40,832 nt of DNA. Source: JBBDRX01 sp040905245. Its GTDB lineage: Bacteria > Bacteroidota > Rhodothermia > Balneolales > Balneolaceae. The translations under genes and the position numbers were made by a program. The stretch's first letter is position 1, and the number at the start of each line of letters is the position of its first letter. The notes beneath the pieces were generated by a model. It was not told the origin of the DNA. It ran no database searches and worked only from the letters and a program-made list of their open reading frames with translations. Location of the stretch: assembly GCA_040905245.1 (NCBI GenBank), contig JBBDRX010000047.1, positions 1-40,832 of the forward strand, read 5' to 3'. Positions 14,576 to 24,361 of the stretch are shown here, in pieces.

Positions 14576-17167
14576 TCAGTTGGTGGACTCCGACTCGATA
14601 GTCTGGCCAAAAAAGACAGCATTCAGGAACAGCTTATTGGTTCCAAACCAGAAAGCGCGGAAATTTGGGTTGTCGACCATGGATATGACGCGGCCTGAAC
14701 CCTGAGACGATACCACAATAGAGGCGGATTCGCTCAACAGCTCCAGATTACGTTCAGAGATATAACCGCTGGAGAGGGGAGCTTCTTCGTAGACCAGAGG
14801 GGTAGCGTAGGGGTTGTTGCCCTCTCGTTTCAAAAAGAGGGTGGAGTTTCGGAAAATTCGGATTGACGAGTCTCGGAATCCGTATCCGATCGGATGTGAT
14901 GGGTCCAGCCGGCCGTGAAAGATGGCCCCGCCAATTACTTCTGCTCCCCGGCTGTTTGCCAGATCGGCATATCGTTGAGGCTCCTCCGCGGCTGAATAGG
15001 ACTCCTCTTTGTAAGCGATATTCGCCAGTTCCTGTTCGATCCCCCAGTTGAGTGCCTGTCGGATCAGGATCAGCGTTCCTCCATTACGAACCCAGCTACG
15101 TATCTTCTGCGACTCCCTGCCACCAAGCGCACTGTAGTTACCGGAGACCATCACCAGAACATTGTAGCGGTCCAGATCTGTGGAAGATATTCGCTGTTGC
15201 TCCAGCAGCGACAGTGGTATGCCCATCCGCTGGTCCATCAGGTGCCACACTTCACCCGCTTCGTAGGAATTCGTTCCGCGGCCAACGACGAGTGCGACTT
15301 CCGGCTTCCTCAGAGGAGTAAATCCGGGACTTCCCAGATCCGCACCCTCCTCACTGAGCCCGCTGTGAACGGCATAAACATCGATCCCGTTTGCCGCACC
15401 CGACTCTCTGAGCAGGCGATGAATCTCTTCGGGGTCTACCTGATCCTGTACACCGAGTGGAACCTGAATGGTCCCGTAGGAGAAATTCACGGATCCTTCG
15501 TCGGTGGAGGTGCGGAACGGTGTCGACGTTACCAGGGTTCTCACACCAGCCTTCTGAAGTTTGTGAAGGAGACGGGGAGCATAGTAGTTATCCCACTGGA
15601 AGAGGTAGCTGTAGGAGCTCTGCCCTCCAATGAGTCTGCCTACGGGCTTTTTGGGTTGAACCACCCGATCTCCGGTTAATTCAGAGTCGTAGGCACGGTT
15701 GTCAAGTTCGGCATACGGCATATTCATGGCCTGGGGCAGAGACCAGCTGGAAATGTCATAGAAAATGCTGTCGGGAAAAGCGGTTCTTTGCTCAAAAAAG
15801 GACTCGATCAGCCGGAATTGGGGCTGTTCTGTCTCAATAAGGAACGCCTCTCCGGCCCGAAACGTCTCTCCGCCTGCTTGTACGTCTCTGGCCAGCATGT
15901 GCATCTGAATCTGATGTGCTGCAAGCATATCTGCCATATGCCAGGTTCGTGCCCGGTCGTTCGAGTCCCCAAACAGGTAGGCCCGGATATTTCCGTCGCG
16001 GCCCTCCCGGACGGATTCACGGTAAAACTCTCTCATATAGGTGTGTAGATCTACCCGCAGGTCATATGCGCCCCTTAGTGTGGAAAGAGAGGTCGAGAAC
16101 TGATTCCGGATGGTTTCCGGAAAGGTCTTGATTCCGTAGACCGTTTCCCGAGCATGTCCTCTTGAGCTGGATTGTTCATAAAGGATTCCGAGGCTTCCCT
16201 GGATATCCGGGTAGGAAGAACCTTTTCCGTAGTAGAAGTCGTCGTAGCGTTCTCCGGTGAAAAAGAGTTGTTGATGCTCCTCCAAGGCGTCTGCATGATA
16301 CCTGGCCAGTTGCAGGGTCAGATCCTGATTCTGTTGAGGTGTGAGCGGATGAACCCGGCTTGGAGGTCCGGGCTGAAAGTAGTAGGTGTCGTTGGAGCGC
16401 ATTTCGTGAAAATCCCCGAGAATATTCGGTTTCCAATGCTGATACGTCTCTACGCGAGCACGGCTGGCGGGGTGCTGGGCCGGAAGCCAGTCCCGGTTCA
16501 GGTCGAACCAGTAGTGGTTGGTTCGGCCTGTTGGCCAGACTTCATTCAGCTCTCTTGTAGAAGGGTCGGTCACCGGTGTGTGGCTCTTGTGCCGGTTCAC
16601 CCAGGAGGCGAACCGGTTCAGCCCGTCCGGGTTTTGACTGGGATCGAGCAGGACAACACTATTATGAAGTAGTTCTTCAATCTCGGCCCCCCGGGCAGCC
16701 GCGAGATGGTAGGCGACGAGCATGGAAGCGTTGGAGCCGCTGGGTTCATTTCCGTGAATACTGTAAGCGAGATTGAGCACCACGGGCATGGATTCAAGGT
16801 TCAGCTCACCGGATTGTTCTGGATCGGCCAGGGCCTGTTGCTGTTCGCGAATCTGGTCGATTCGTTTGTGATTTTCTTCGGAGGTGATGGTCAGAAGGAG
16901 GAGAGGTCGATTCTCGTAGGTTCTTCCACGCTCTTCCAGTGTGACCCGGTCCGACGATGCGGCCAGGGCTTTCATATAGTGAACCAGTTTGTCATGGCTG
17001 ACGTGGAACTCTCCCACTTCATGACCGATGACAAAAGCCGGGGTCGGAATGTCCGGATTGTACGAAACGTCTTCAGGGAGATACTTCTCCAGAGTCTGTG
17101 AGAGTGCAGGGGAAAACGTACCTGTCAGAAAAATCAGGAGCAGAGAGAGGGTTTTGAACTGAAACAT
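14576..17167 (-). CDS. Secreted M14-family zinc carboxypeptidase with C-terminal GATase-like domain
   Basis: About 863 residues from the ATG at 17165-17167; the open frame begins at a TTG 15 codons upstream, but the ATG directly precedes a good signal peptide (FKTLSLLLIFLTGTFSPALS). The peptidase domain has HGNEPSGSNA (Zn ligands His and Glu), LLDPSQNPDGLNRF, FDLNRDWLPAQHP and GDFHEM (third ligand His). The C-terminal third contains VALVVGRGTNSYEAGEVW and VLVMVSGNYSALGGRES, which look like a class I glutamine-amidotransferase-like or ThuA-like fold, as in other large Bacteroidota M14 proteins. It is probably periplasmic or secreted and digests peptides for nutrition. It diverges from the DUF1684 gene at 17242, with 74 bases between starts. 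Confidence 0.85.
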   Translation of the reverse strand: MFQFKTLSLLLIFLTGTFSPALSQTLEKYLPEDVSYNPDIPTPAFVIGHEVGEFHVSHDKLVHYMKALAASSDRVTLEERGRTYENRPLLLLTITSEENHKRIDQIREQQQALADPEQSGELNLESMPVVLNLAYSIHGNEPSGSNASMLVAYHLAAARGAEIEELLHNSVVLLDPSQNPDGLNRFASWVNRHKSHTPVTDPSTRELNEVWPTGRTNHYWFDLNRDWLPAQHPASRARVETYQHWKPNILGDFHEMRSNDTYYFQPGPPSRVHPLTPQQNQDLTLQLARYHADALEEHQQLFFTGERYDDFYYGKGSSYPDIQGSLGILYEQSSSRGHARETVYGIKTFPETIRNQFSTSLSTLRGAYDLRVDLHTYMREFYRESVREGRDGNIRAYLFGDSNDRARTWHMADMLAAHQIQMHMLARDVQAGGETFRAGEAFLIETEQPQFRLIESFFEQRTAFPDSIFYDISSWSLPQAMNMPYAELDNRAYDSELTGDRVVQPKKPVGRLIGGQSSYSYLFQWDNYYAPRLLHKLQKAGVRTLVTSTPFRTSTDEGSVNFSYGTIQVPLGVQDQVDPEEIHRLLRESGAANGIDVYAVHSGLSEEGADLGSPGFTPLRKPEVALVVGRGTNSYEAGEVWHLMDQRMGIPLSLLEQQRISSTDLDRYNVLVMVSGNYSALGGRESQKIRSWVRNGGTLILIRQALNWGIEQELANIAYKEESYSAAEEPQRYADLANSRGAEVIGGAIFHGRLDPSHPIGYGFRDSSIRIFRNSTLFLKREGNNPYATPLVYEEAPLSSGYISERNLELLSESASIVVSSQGSGRVISMVDNPNFRAFWFGTNKLFLNAVFFGQTIESESTN

Positions 17168-17241
17168 GGGGAATATGGTTTTCAATATGAGATTCGACAC
17201 CGGATAATACAAAAACCAACAGGATGTTTGTACATTAAGGG

Positions 17242-18186
17242 ATGCGGGATAATCAATGGATTTCTGTGACGATGGATCGTTATCTGCTTCTTATACTATC
17301 TGTACTTGTTCTCCAGGGCTGTGGCCGTACGGGTGAGCTGGGCCCGGAACCGATGCCGGAAAGCTATATGAAATCTCTTGAGGAGTGGAAGGACTACCGG
17401 GTGAAGGTCTTGAAGGAACCGACCGGTTGGTTGCGTTTGATCGACCTGATTTGGCTTGAGCAGGGAAAGAATCGGTTCGGTAGTTCGCCGGAGATGGATG
17501 TCCGGTTTCCGGAAGGTACCTTGCCGGAGGAAGCGGGGTCGTTTTATCTGTCCGATGGGCGGGTAACGATGACGGTTCACGAAGGAGTTCCGATTACTCA
17601 TGAGGGGGAATCGGTGAGGGAGATGGTACTACGCGAGGGGGATCATCGGCCGGAGGTGGAGTTCGAGAATCTGACTTGGTTTATTGATGTCAGGGGAGAT
17701 CGGTACGGTGTACGTATTTTTGATACGGAGAGAGAGAAGGCCGAAGCGTTTATCGGATTTCCCTTTTTTGAAGTGAACCCGGAGTGGCATCTGCAGGCGC
17801 GATTTGTGGCGTGGGAAGAGGAACGAGTGATCGATTTGAAGAATGTACTTGGAGATACCGTTCACCGCACATCCCCCGGATGGATCGAATTTGTAGCCGG
17901 TGGAGAGCGACACTCGATGATCGTCTTTGAAGCCGCAAGCGGGTTGTTCCTGATGTTTAACGATCGGACGGGTGAAGACGAGACGTTCCAGGCGGGTCGC
18001 TATCTGATTCTCGATTCTCCAAAGGAGAACGGCCATGTGACTCTCGACTTCAACAGAGCGTATAATCCTCCCTGTGCCTTTAACCGTTTTACCACTTGTC
18101 ACCTTCCACCTCCGCAAAATCGGCTGGATCTTGAAATTCGTGCCGGTGAGAAGAGACCTGTCGACTGGGACGGACTGTATCAATAA
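17242..18186 (+). CDS. DUF1684 lipoprotein
   Basis: A 314-residue protein with a lipoprotein signal (LLLILSVLVLQGC; Cys27 from this start, or Cys17 if translation begins at the ATG at 17272). The body matches DUF1684: WKDYRVKVLKEPTGWLRLID near the N-terminus and, near the end, YNPPCAFNRFTTCHLPPPQN, the family's signature with two cysteines. The function of DUF1684 is not established; proteins of this family are common as envelope lipoproteins or cytosolic proteins in Bacteroidota. The neighbour on the other strand is the M14 peptidase, with a shared short promoter region. No ribosome site decides clearly between the two starts. Confidence 0.85.
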   Translation: MRDNQWISVTMDRYLLLILSVLVLQGCGRTGELGPEPMPESYMKSLEEWKDYRVKVLKEPTGWLRLIDLIWLEQGKNRFGSSPEMDVRFPEGTLPEEAGSFYLSDGRVTMTVHEGVPITHEGESVREMVLREGDHRPEVEFENLTWFIDVRGDRYGVRIFDTEREKAEAFIGFPFFEVNPEWHLQARFVAWEEERVIDLKNVLGDTVHRTSPGWIEFVAGGERHSMIVFEAASGLFLMFNDRTGEDETFQAGRYLILDSPKENGHVTLDFNRAYNPPCAFNRFTTCHLPPPQNRLDLEIRAGEKRPVDWDGLYQ

Positions 18187-18465
18187 CGTAGCGAGCCCCT
18201 CTCTTATTTACGGCCATGTGCGTTTTTGAACACGTCTGCTTGCCTTCCGGTTAGGGTTCTTGCCCTTCGTCAAATAGCCGTTGCAAGAAGTTTCATGCTA
18301 TCTATTAATCTCTGCCACTGTTATGCGAACTCTCTTCATTTGTTATCGTAATAATTATTTTTAGACATGACTAAAATTTTATTACATTGTGAATAAATAC
18401 AGAGGGGTGAATCACGAATACGGATCGTATTTCGCCTTTGGCGTTGCCATCCGGCCTCTGTTATC
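18187..18465. other. Intergenic region upstream of the TonB receptor with AT-rich inverted repeats
   Basis: No gene is seen. The stretch 18340-18400 is AT-rich and contains AATAATTATT (10-bp palindrome, about 18348-18357) next to TTGTTATCGT, which loosely recalls Fur- or Zur-type half-sites. Further on, AATACG-GAT-CGTATT (18417-18431) is a perfect 6-bp inverted repeat with a 3-base spacer. Either could be a metal-responsive operator of the ZnuD-like receptor; neither matches a known consensus well. Confidence 0.3.
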
Positions 18466-20715
18466 ATGCCCGTTGATTTTTTCGCGATGTTTACAATTTG
18501 TTTACGATCCATCGGTCTGATTCCGATTTTGACACTTTTCATACTTGCAGGAGGCCTGTATGGACAGAGTACGGTTATTCTGGAGGGACGGGTGGCAGAT
18601 GCCCGGACCGGTGAGCCCATTCCCGGTGCGACGGTTCAGAAGGCTGGATCTTCGGGAGGCGCTGTGACGGATCTGGAGGGCTTTTTTGAGTTGGAGGGTG
18701 ATGCAGGCTCTGAAGTGGAGATCGTGGTGCGGTCTGTTGGATATCATCCCGTTCGGATACCTATTGGAGACCTCTCAGACAGCCCGGTATTGATCGAGCT
18801 GGAGCCGGAGATTCTGCGATCAGAGGAGGTCGTTGTTACGGGATCTCCACTTGGGCGGAATATTCACTACCAGCCCGTTCAATCGATGAACCGGGAACAA
18901 CTTCAGCAGCAGGCCGCTCCCAGCCTCGGTGAGATGCTGGATGGAACAGTCGGGGTTGCTACTCGCTCATTTGGATCGGCCCCGGCTCGCCCGGTTATTC
19001 GTGGTTTTGACGGAGATCGGGTGCTTGTGATGCAGAACGGGGAAAGAATGGGTGACCTCTCCAGTACGGCCGTGGATCATGCTGTCGCGCTGGATCCGTT
19101 GTCGATGGATCGTGTGGAGATTATCCGGGGGCCAGCCAGTCTGCTCTATGGATCGAGTGCAATCGGCGGTGTGGTTAATATGTTCAGCAGCGATATGCCC
19201 CGGGAGTGGGAAGAGGGGTTCAGCGGTACGGTTGCGACCCACGGTGCAACCATGAATCGGATGGGAGCCGGGATGGTTCGCATTCAGCAGGGTACAGAGA
19301 ATATTGCGGCTACGGGTCGTTTGATATACCGGGATGCGGATGATCTGCGGACCCCCGCTGGTCGGTTGCCGGATACGAGACTTTCCAACAGGAGTTACGG
19401 TGGAGGTGTCGGATTTCGATCCGGGGAGTTCGAGTCCGGCCTCTCTGTGAGTGGAATGGATTACTCCTACGGTCTACCCGACGCAGTTGACAATCCCCTG
19501 GAGTCTATAGAGATTCAGATGAATCGGTTCAACCTGCAGAGTATTTCCACACTGGAAATGCCTCATTTCTTTGAACATGCCGAGTTGAGGGTTCATTATA
19601 GCAGCTACCGGCACGATGAGTTGGAGCTGTTGTCTGAGCCGGATGGATCATCGCACCAGGGGCTCGGAATCTCGTTTGACCAACAGACGGTCAGCAGTTC
19701 ACTGGTGCTCCGTCATCGCCAGATCGGTGCATCTGAAGGTGCGGTGGGGTTTAGTGCCAACTATTCAGAAATGGATGTGGGGGGTGCAAATGCACTGACA
19801 CCGAATGCGAGTGGCTATTTTATGGCAACATATCTCTATGAAGAGATTCTTATGCGTCCCGGGCTCAGAATGAAGGCGGGAGGGCGTGTAGAGTTCAAAA
19901 AGACGTCCGTTCGGGCCAATAAACTGTTCCCGGATGCCAGTCGCTTTGAGGATCGCCGTGACCTGATTTTTTCAGGGGCTGCCGGCCTTCACTATAGTCC
20001 CTCCCGACAGTGGACGGCAGGGCTGCAGATTGCGCGTGCGTACAGAACTCCTACGATTGAAGAGCTCTACTCCTTCTCTCCACACGCGGCTGCAGGTTCG
20101 TTTGATGTGGGAGATTCGGAGCTCCAGAACGAATACAGCCTGGGGAGTGATCTCTATGTCGACTATCACGGTGCGTTGCTCTCGAGCCAGCTCTCTCTTT
20201 TTGCCAACCGGATCGATCACTATGTCGATTTTGCACCGAGTGGAGAGCAGCATGAGCCCTCCGAACTGCCGATTTTTCGCTATGTGTCCAGGGATGCGAT
20301 TCTCTATGGATTTGAGTGGATGACGGTTGTTGACCTCAACTCCCGATGGCAGGCCAGCGCTGGCCTGGACTATGTCCGGGGAAGGGAGCGGGGCGACAGT
20401 CCGAATGACCTCACGTTTATTCCACCCATGCGAACTCACCTTCAGCTTCATTACGATTCCGGATCGATTCGGGCGGGAGCGAGAATGCGGATCGTCAGCC
20501 GGCAGGATCGGGTTGCGCCTAATGAAGCGCCAACGGATGGATATCCGCTATTGGGGCTGGATGCCGTATATCGGTTTGGCCATGGGGTAAGCTTATCTTT
20601 CCGAATGGATAACCTGATGAATGAGCGTTACAAGGATCACCTCAGCCGGGTCGAAAATCGGGATGCTCCCATGCCGGGGCGTAATCTGAATGCCATGTTT
20701 AGATGGGAGTTTTGA
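18466..20715 (+). CDS. TonB-dependent outer-membrane receptor, ZnuD-like
   Basis: A 749-residue outer-membrane receptor. After a signal peptide (LIPILTLFILAGGLYGQ) comes a carboxypeptidase-regulatory-like domain (VILEGRVADARTGEPIPGAT, about 37-120), typical of Bacteroidota. The plug follows (SLGEMLDGTVGVATRSFG, APARPVIRGFDGDRVLVMQN, MDRVEIIRGPASLLYGSSAIGG), then a 22-strand barrel ending in Phe (NAMFRWEF). The plug and the last strand (RYKDHLSRVENRDAPMPGRN) resemble ZnuD-type zinc receptors, so zinc or a metal complex is a reasonable substrate. The ATG at 18487 is an alternative start. It is monocistronic, with candidate operators in 18340-18431. A Zn-type ATPase exists at 1267-3144, but the two are not linked. 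Confidence 0.88.
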   Translation: MPVDFFAMFTICLRSIGLIPILTLFILAGGLYGQSTVILEGRVADARTGEPIPGATVQKAGSSGGAVTDLEGFFELEGDAGSEVEIVVRSVGYHPVRIPIGDLSDSPVLIELEPEILRSEEVVVTGSPLGRNIHYQPVQSMNREQLQQQAAPSLGEMLDGTVGVATRSFGSAPARPVIRGFDGDRVLVMQNGERMGDLSSTAVDHAVALDPLSMDRVEIIRGPASLLYGSSAIGGVVNMFSSDMPREWEEGFSGTVATHGATMNRMGAGMVRIQQGTENIAATGRLIYRDADDLRTPAGRLPDTRLSNRSYGGGVGFRSGEFESGLSVSGMDYSYGLPDAVDNPLESIEIQMNRFNLQSISTLEMPHFFEHAELRVHYSSYRHDELELLSEPDGSSHQGLGISFDQQTVSSSLVLRHRQIGASEGAVGFSANYSEMDVGGANALTPNASGYFMATYLYEEILMRPGLRMKAGGRVEFKKTSVRANKLFPDASRFEDRRDLIFSGAAGLHYSPSRQWTAGLQIARAYRTPTIEELYSFSPHAAAGSFDVGDSELQNEYSLGSDLYVDYHGALLSSQLSLFANRIDHYVDFAPSGEQHEPSELPIFRYVSRDAILYGFEWMTVVDLNSRWQASAGLDYVRGRERGDSPNDLTFIPPMRTHLQLHYDSGSIRAGARMRIVSRQDRVAPNEAPTDGYPLLGLDAVYRFGHGVSLSFRMDNLMNERYKDHLSRVENRDAPMPGRNLNAMFRWEF

Positions 20716-20802
20716 ATCATTCGGCTGCGGGTTCCGGCTTTTCACAGTCGGCTCCTGACTCCTGACTCTTGAATTCCGGATGACGGGCTCAGGACTTGTG
20801 TT

Positions 20803-21357
20803 TTATGGCCTGCTGCTGTCTGCGGGAAGCAGCGGCAAGAGCTCACGGGCTTGGTTTAGATGGCGCTTCTCGTGAGTAACCATGATGTCAAAGGCATCTT
20901 CCAGTTTGTAGACAATGAAACGGCTTGCCGGGGAGGCGATCACGGCACCCTCATCGAACAGTATCTGAGATTCGTCGATCATCCGCTTCAACTCTTCCTG
21001 ATGCGACTCGAACCGGTCCAGTATAATTTCGGGTCGTTCTATTGTCGACGGTTCCCATATCTGAAAGGTTTTCATTTTTCGTCGCCGGTCTGGTTGTATA
21101 AACAAGAGAATCAATGATTTCATCAGCCCGGCGGCTACCGGAATTCTGGCGGCAAGCGGCTTTTTCCACGTTCCCGCCTTCATGGAGTTGATCAGTGGAA
21201 AGTAGGAGGCATTAAGCTGAATGACATGCTGAATATTTTCGGCGATACTCCAGGTCTGCTGATCAGGTTTCCAGCTCAGTTTTTCCGCATTCAGATGGCC
21301 AAAGGAAGATTGGTACTGTCGTGTGATTTCGTCAATCTCGTTACTCCATCGGATCAT
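20803..21357 (-). CDS. DinB-superfamily protein
   Basis: A 184-residue protein with the four-helix DinB/DUF664-type fold: N-terminal ITRQYQSSFGHLNAEKLSWK followed by WSIAENIQHVIQLNASYF, where the His of IQHV is the first metal ligand, and a late VTHEKRHLNQARELL supplying two more His. The family includes bacillithiol- or mycothiol-dependent transferases and many uncharacterised metal-binding proteins. It converges on the TonB receptor gene with 87 bases between stops and diverges from the phosphodiesterase at 21502. Its substrate is unknown. If the organism uses bacillithiol, a thiol-transferase role is possible; the window does not show this. Confidence 0.8.
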   Translation of the reverse strand: MIRWSNEIDEITRQYQSSFGHLNAEKLSWKPDQQTWSIAENIQHVIQLNASYFPLINSMKAGTWKKPLAARIPVAAGLMKSLILLFIQPDRRRKMKTFQIWEPSTIERPEIILDRFESHQEELKRMIDESQILFDEGAVIASPASRFIVYKLEDAFDIMVTHEKRHLNQARELLPLLPADSSRP

Positions 21358-21501
21358 GGCATTTCAGTCTCTGTTTCAGGTTCATTGCACAAGTCATTGA
21401 GAACGACTATATACCTCAATACAGGATGATGATCAAAAATGAGAATTTTCACAACGGGTGATATACGAGACTGTTGTAGACTTTTAGAGCTCCGGAGTGT
21501 T

Positions 21502-22722
21502 ATGACTATTTTCAAACGCATCCTGCTATTTCTGATTGCAGCCTGGATGACCGGCTGCCACTCCTGGCTTGCCGAAGAGCGGCCCGATCCGGTTCTTCTG
21601 ATCTCTATCGACGGGTTCAAGCCAGCGTATCTGGATCGTATGGAGACGCCTCATCTGGACCAGCTGGCTGCATCCGGTGTGATGGCGGAGGCGTTAATTC
21701 CGGTCTTCCCGACCAAAACGTTTCCGACGCACTACTCCATGGTGACGGGCCTCTATCCGGAACAGACCGGTGTAATTTCGAATACAATGGCCGACCCTGA
21801 CCTTGAAGAACGGTTTCGACTTTCCAATCAGGCAGCAATAACGGATGGCCGCTGGTATGGCGGGGAGCCGATCTGGGTAACGGCCGAAAAACAGGGGAGA
21901 CGCTCTGCAACCTTGTTCTGGCCGGGTTCTGAAGCGGAGATCAATGGAATCCGTCCGGATCGATGGATGCCTTATGACGGTGGGCTCTCTTATACGGCCC
22001 GTGTCGATTCTGTAGTCGCCTGGCTGGATGAACCAGACGAGAGCCGTCCCGATTTACTCACACTCTATTTTCACTCTGTGGACAGTCGTGCACATCGCTA
22101 CGGTACTGATTCGGATGAGGTTCGCCAGGCGGTCGAAGACGTAGATAGCCAGATCGGATATCTGATTCACCGGTTACAAGAGATCGGCCGATGGCCCGAC
22201 ATTAACCTGTTGATTACGTCCGATCACGGGATGGTGGACTTATCGGAAGAACGGGTGGTCTTTCTGGACGATATCATCGACCTGAAGAGTGTGGATGTGA
22301 TTGACTGGACACCTGTGGCCATGATTCAGCCGAAGGAGGGGATGGCAGATGAGGTCTATCAACAGTTAAAAGCTGCAGAGATGCACTATCAGGTCTATCG
22401 TAAAGCAGAGATTCCGGAGCGTTTTCGGCTTCGTAACCACCAGAGAACACCGGAGATTGTCGTTCTGGCCGATTTGGGCTATACACTGACCAGCCATTCG
22501 TACTACTCCTGGAGAGGAATTATGGGGGCGGCTCATGGTTACGACAATCGCCACCCGGAGATGCACGGTATTTTTCTGGCAACCGGCCCCGCTTTTCGTA
22601 GCGGATATCAGTTCGGCCGGCTGGAGAGTATTCATCTTTATGCGCTCATGTGCAGGCTGCTTCGGGTTGAACCGGCACCGAATGAGGGCAGTTTCGAGGC
22701 GGTTCAACCCCTGCTTCAGTGA
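21502..22722 (+). CDS. NPP-type phosphodiesterase lipoprotein (alkaline phosphatase superfamily)
   Basis: About 406 residues from an ATG preceded by GGAG at 5 bases; a longer frame opens at 21439. The lipobox MTGC (Cys19) anchors it to the envelope. It is an ectonucleotide pyrophosphatase/phosphodiesterase: ISIDGFK with metal ligand Asp37, PTKTFPTHYSMVTGLYP with the nucleophile Thr73 (animal NPPs have Asn after the Pro where this has Thr), LITSDHGM and GAAHGYDNRHPEMHGIF with later metal-binding Asp and His. Such enzymes split nucleotides, dinucleotides or phospholipid headgroups outside the cytoplasm. The role here is likely scavenging of phosphate or nucleosides. It stands alone between a DinB-like and a cyclophilin-like gene. 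Confidence 0.87.
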   Translation: MTIFKRILLFLIAAWMTGCHSWLAEERPDPVLLISIDGFKPAYLDRMETPHLDQLAASGVMAEALIPVFPTKTFPTHYSMVTGLYPEQTGVISNTMADPDLEERFRLSNQAAITDGRWYGGEPIWVTAEKQGRRSATLFWPGSEAEINGIRPDRWMPYDGGLSYTARVDSVVAWLDEPDESRPDLLTLYFHSVDSRAHRYGTDSDEVRQAVEDVDSQIGYLIHRLQEIGRWPDINLLITSDHGMVDLSEERVVFLDDIIDLKSVDVIDWTPVAMIQPKEGMADEVYQQLKAAEMHYQVYRKAEIPERFRLRNHQRTPEIVVLADLGYTLTSHSYYSWRGIMGAAHGYDNRHPEMHGIFLATGPAFRSGYQFGRLESIHLYALMCRLLRVEPAPNEGSFEAVQPLLQ

Positions 22723-22837
22723 ATCGTCTTTCGATTTAGTTCTGTTGGTGTCGAAAGGGCTGTGAAACCGATGCAGAGACTATTTGTGCTGAACCGGCAA
22801 GGTTCGTTTTGAACCGACTGGCGGATTACGGTTCTAA

Positions 22838-23215
22838 CTACGCCTGTATGATTCGGATCGAATCTCCATCCGTGTACTTTTTCAGTTGCTCGGGGTTTTC
22901 AATAGTCCCGAGCGGGCTTACGGCAGAAGCCGGAACCAGGTTTTCCAGGTTGCTGCTCATGGGCGTCAATCCGAAGAAAATACAGAATGCGTTGGCTGGT
23001 GGCCAGAATGCAAGGTCGCCGACACGCAGAGATTCAATTCCGTTTTCGACCGGGTGGTTCACTGGAATTCCGAAATAGAACTCATTTCCCCAGGTGTTGA
23101 GGGTGGTTTCAATCGGGAGCGTATTGACAATTTTCTGAACGGTATCCGGGGCCAGTTCGGGATTTAATTCTGCGTGAAACGAGTCACCAGCGATTTCGAT
23201 CGTAAGAGAAATCAT
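22838..23215 (-). CDS. Cyclophilin-like fold protein (TM1367/DUF3830 type)
   Basis: A 125-residue cytoplasmic protein without a signal peptide. The family signature is GDLAFWPPANAFCIFFGLTPM, given here in two parts: GDLAFWPPANAF and CIFFGLTPM, preceded by WGNEFYFGIPV. These match small cyclophilin-like proteins of the TM1367/DUF3830 group, which keep the beta-barrel but generally not the peptidyl-prolyl isomerase active residues. The activity is unknown. It converges with the phosphodiesterase gene (115 bases between stops) and is followed upstream on the same strand by the MscS gene 93 bases away, so a shared transcript is possible but not clear. Confidence 0.8.
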   Translation of the reverse strand: MISLTIEIAGDSFHAELNPELAPDTVQKIVNTLPIETTLNTWGNEFYFGIPVNHPVENGIESLRVGDLAFWPPANAFCIFFGLTPMSSNLENLVPASAVSPLGTIENPEQLKKYTDGDSIRIIQA

Positions 23216-23308
23216 AAGTATATAGCCAAGTTAAACAGGAGTTTTTTAGATGGTAACAATTTGACCGGTTTCAATCCACCGTCAGATATTCAGTTTCTTG
23301 TATGTCAA

Positions 23309-24196
23309 TCAGTTTGGGGTATTATCCTCCCGGGAAGACGAATTTTTGTCCCTGTTTGTGGCTGCAAAATTACTTTGTCCGAATACATCCGAGAGGATGG
23401 CCTGCTCCAGATAACTTCGTTCTCCGTTACGGACCGGGATTCGGACGATCAGGTGAATCTCTCCGGCAGCGGGAGTCTGGATTGTAACTCTTGGATCGAC
23501 GGACGGGATATCCAGTCCCCGCCTGTCACTAATTTTGTTCATGTATTCCCGGGCCTGTTTCAAATAGGGTTTGCAGTGGTGGTTTGCCGCCGAGAGAAGT
23601 TCTTTTTCAGCGGCCTGCCAGTCTTCATCCCGTTTGAAGGGGACGGTGAAGACGTGGAGAACATAGTCGTGCGTGTAACTCTCGTTGATGACCGGTTCGG
23701 AAACGAAGAGGGCGTTGGGAAGTACCGTCAACCGGCCGGTCCGTTGGTGTGTCAATTTACCGGGGCCAACTTCCATAATGGTTGTCGCCAGCAGATTCTG
23801 GTCCACCACATCCCCTCGAAAATCTTTAACCTGGATTCGGTCACCAATATTAAACGAACCTGCGGCCGTTTTGAGAATGGATCCGGTAATACAAAGAATC
23901 AATTCCTTGGTTGCGACCACAAATGCGACGGCAATGGCTACGATGGAGAGTGCAAGCGTTCGCAGTTCTGCTCCCCATATTGAGACGATCCCCAGAAGAA
24001 AAATCAGTAATAAGCCGTTTCTGGATTGCACAAGCCATTTTCTCCGCAACTCTGGAGAGGCGACATGCCGGCGGATAAACCGGGATGTGAGCGCCCTGAG
24101 TACAATCATGGTAATAATGAGTACGACCGTGCCGGCCAAAAGATTGGGGAACGAACCGGAAAAGGTAAGCGTTTCGGAAGAAAAGGAGTCAAGCAT
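23309..24196 (-). CDS. MscS-family mechanosensitive channel
   Basis: About 295 residues from the ATG at 24194-24196; the frame is open 48 codons further up, but that extension is Cys-rich, not membrane-like and overlaps the TspO region, so it was not used. There are three hydrophobic helices (LLAGTVVLIITMIVLRAL, LLLIFLLGIVSIWGAEL, LALSIVAIAVAFVVATKELI), then the MscS beta-domain motif FNIGDRIQVKDFRGDVVD, with VLPNALFVSEPVINES. This is the small channel type that opens on hypo-osmotic shock. The C-terminal tail is polar. It lies downstream of tspO on the same strand with a 165-base gap. Confidence 0.85.
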   Translation of the reverse strand: MLDSFSSETLTFSGSFPNLLAGTVVLIITMIVLRALTSRFIRRHVASPELRRKWLVQSRNGLLLIFLLGIVSIWGAELRTLALSIVAIAVAFVVATKELILCITGSILKTAAGSFNIGDRIQVKDFRGDVVDQNLLATTIMEVGPGKLTHQRTGRLTVLPNALFVSEPVINESYTHDYVLHVFTVPFKRDEDWQAAEKELLSAANHHCKPYLKQAREYMNKISDRRGLDIPSVDPRVTIQTPAAGEIHLIVRIPVRNGERSYLEQAILSDVFGQSNFAATNRDKNSSSREDNTPN

Positions 24197-24361
24197 ATAC
24201 AGAGCAGTCAGTTTGTAGGTCTTATATGGATCATAAGATACGATTTGAGTACATTGATCCAATATGCATTGAGGTTCCAAAGAACCACGCCCAACCGAAT
24301 TGACGATCAGGTACTTCACGCAGCAGCCGGGGTACATCACAGTATGTATGTCCGTTTTTAA

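Noticed and set aside
20750..20775. Small tandem repeat of CTCCTGA-like units after the TonB receptor
   Set aside because: Only about two copies of a 8-base unit; too short to be called a repeat element.
23174..23983. 269-codon frame opposite the MscS gene
   Set aside because: It overlaps the MscS coding motifs on the other strand and has no domain features.
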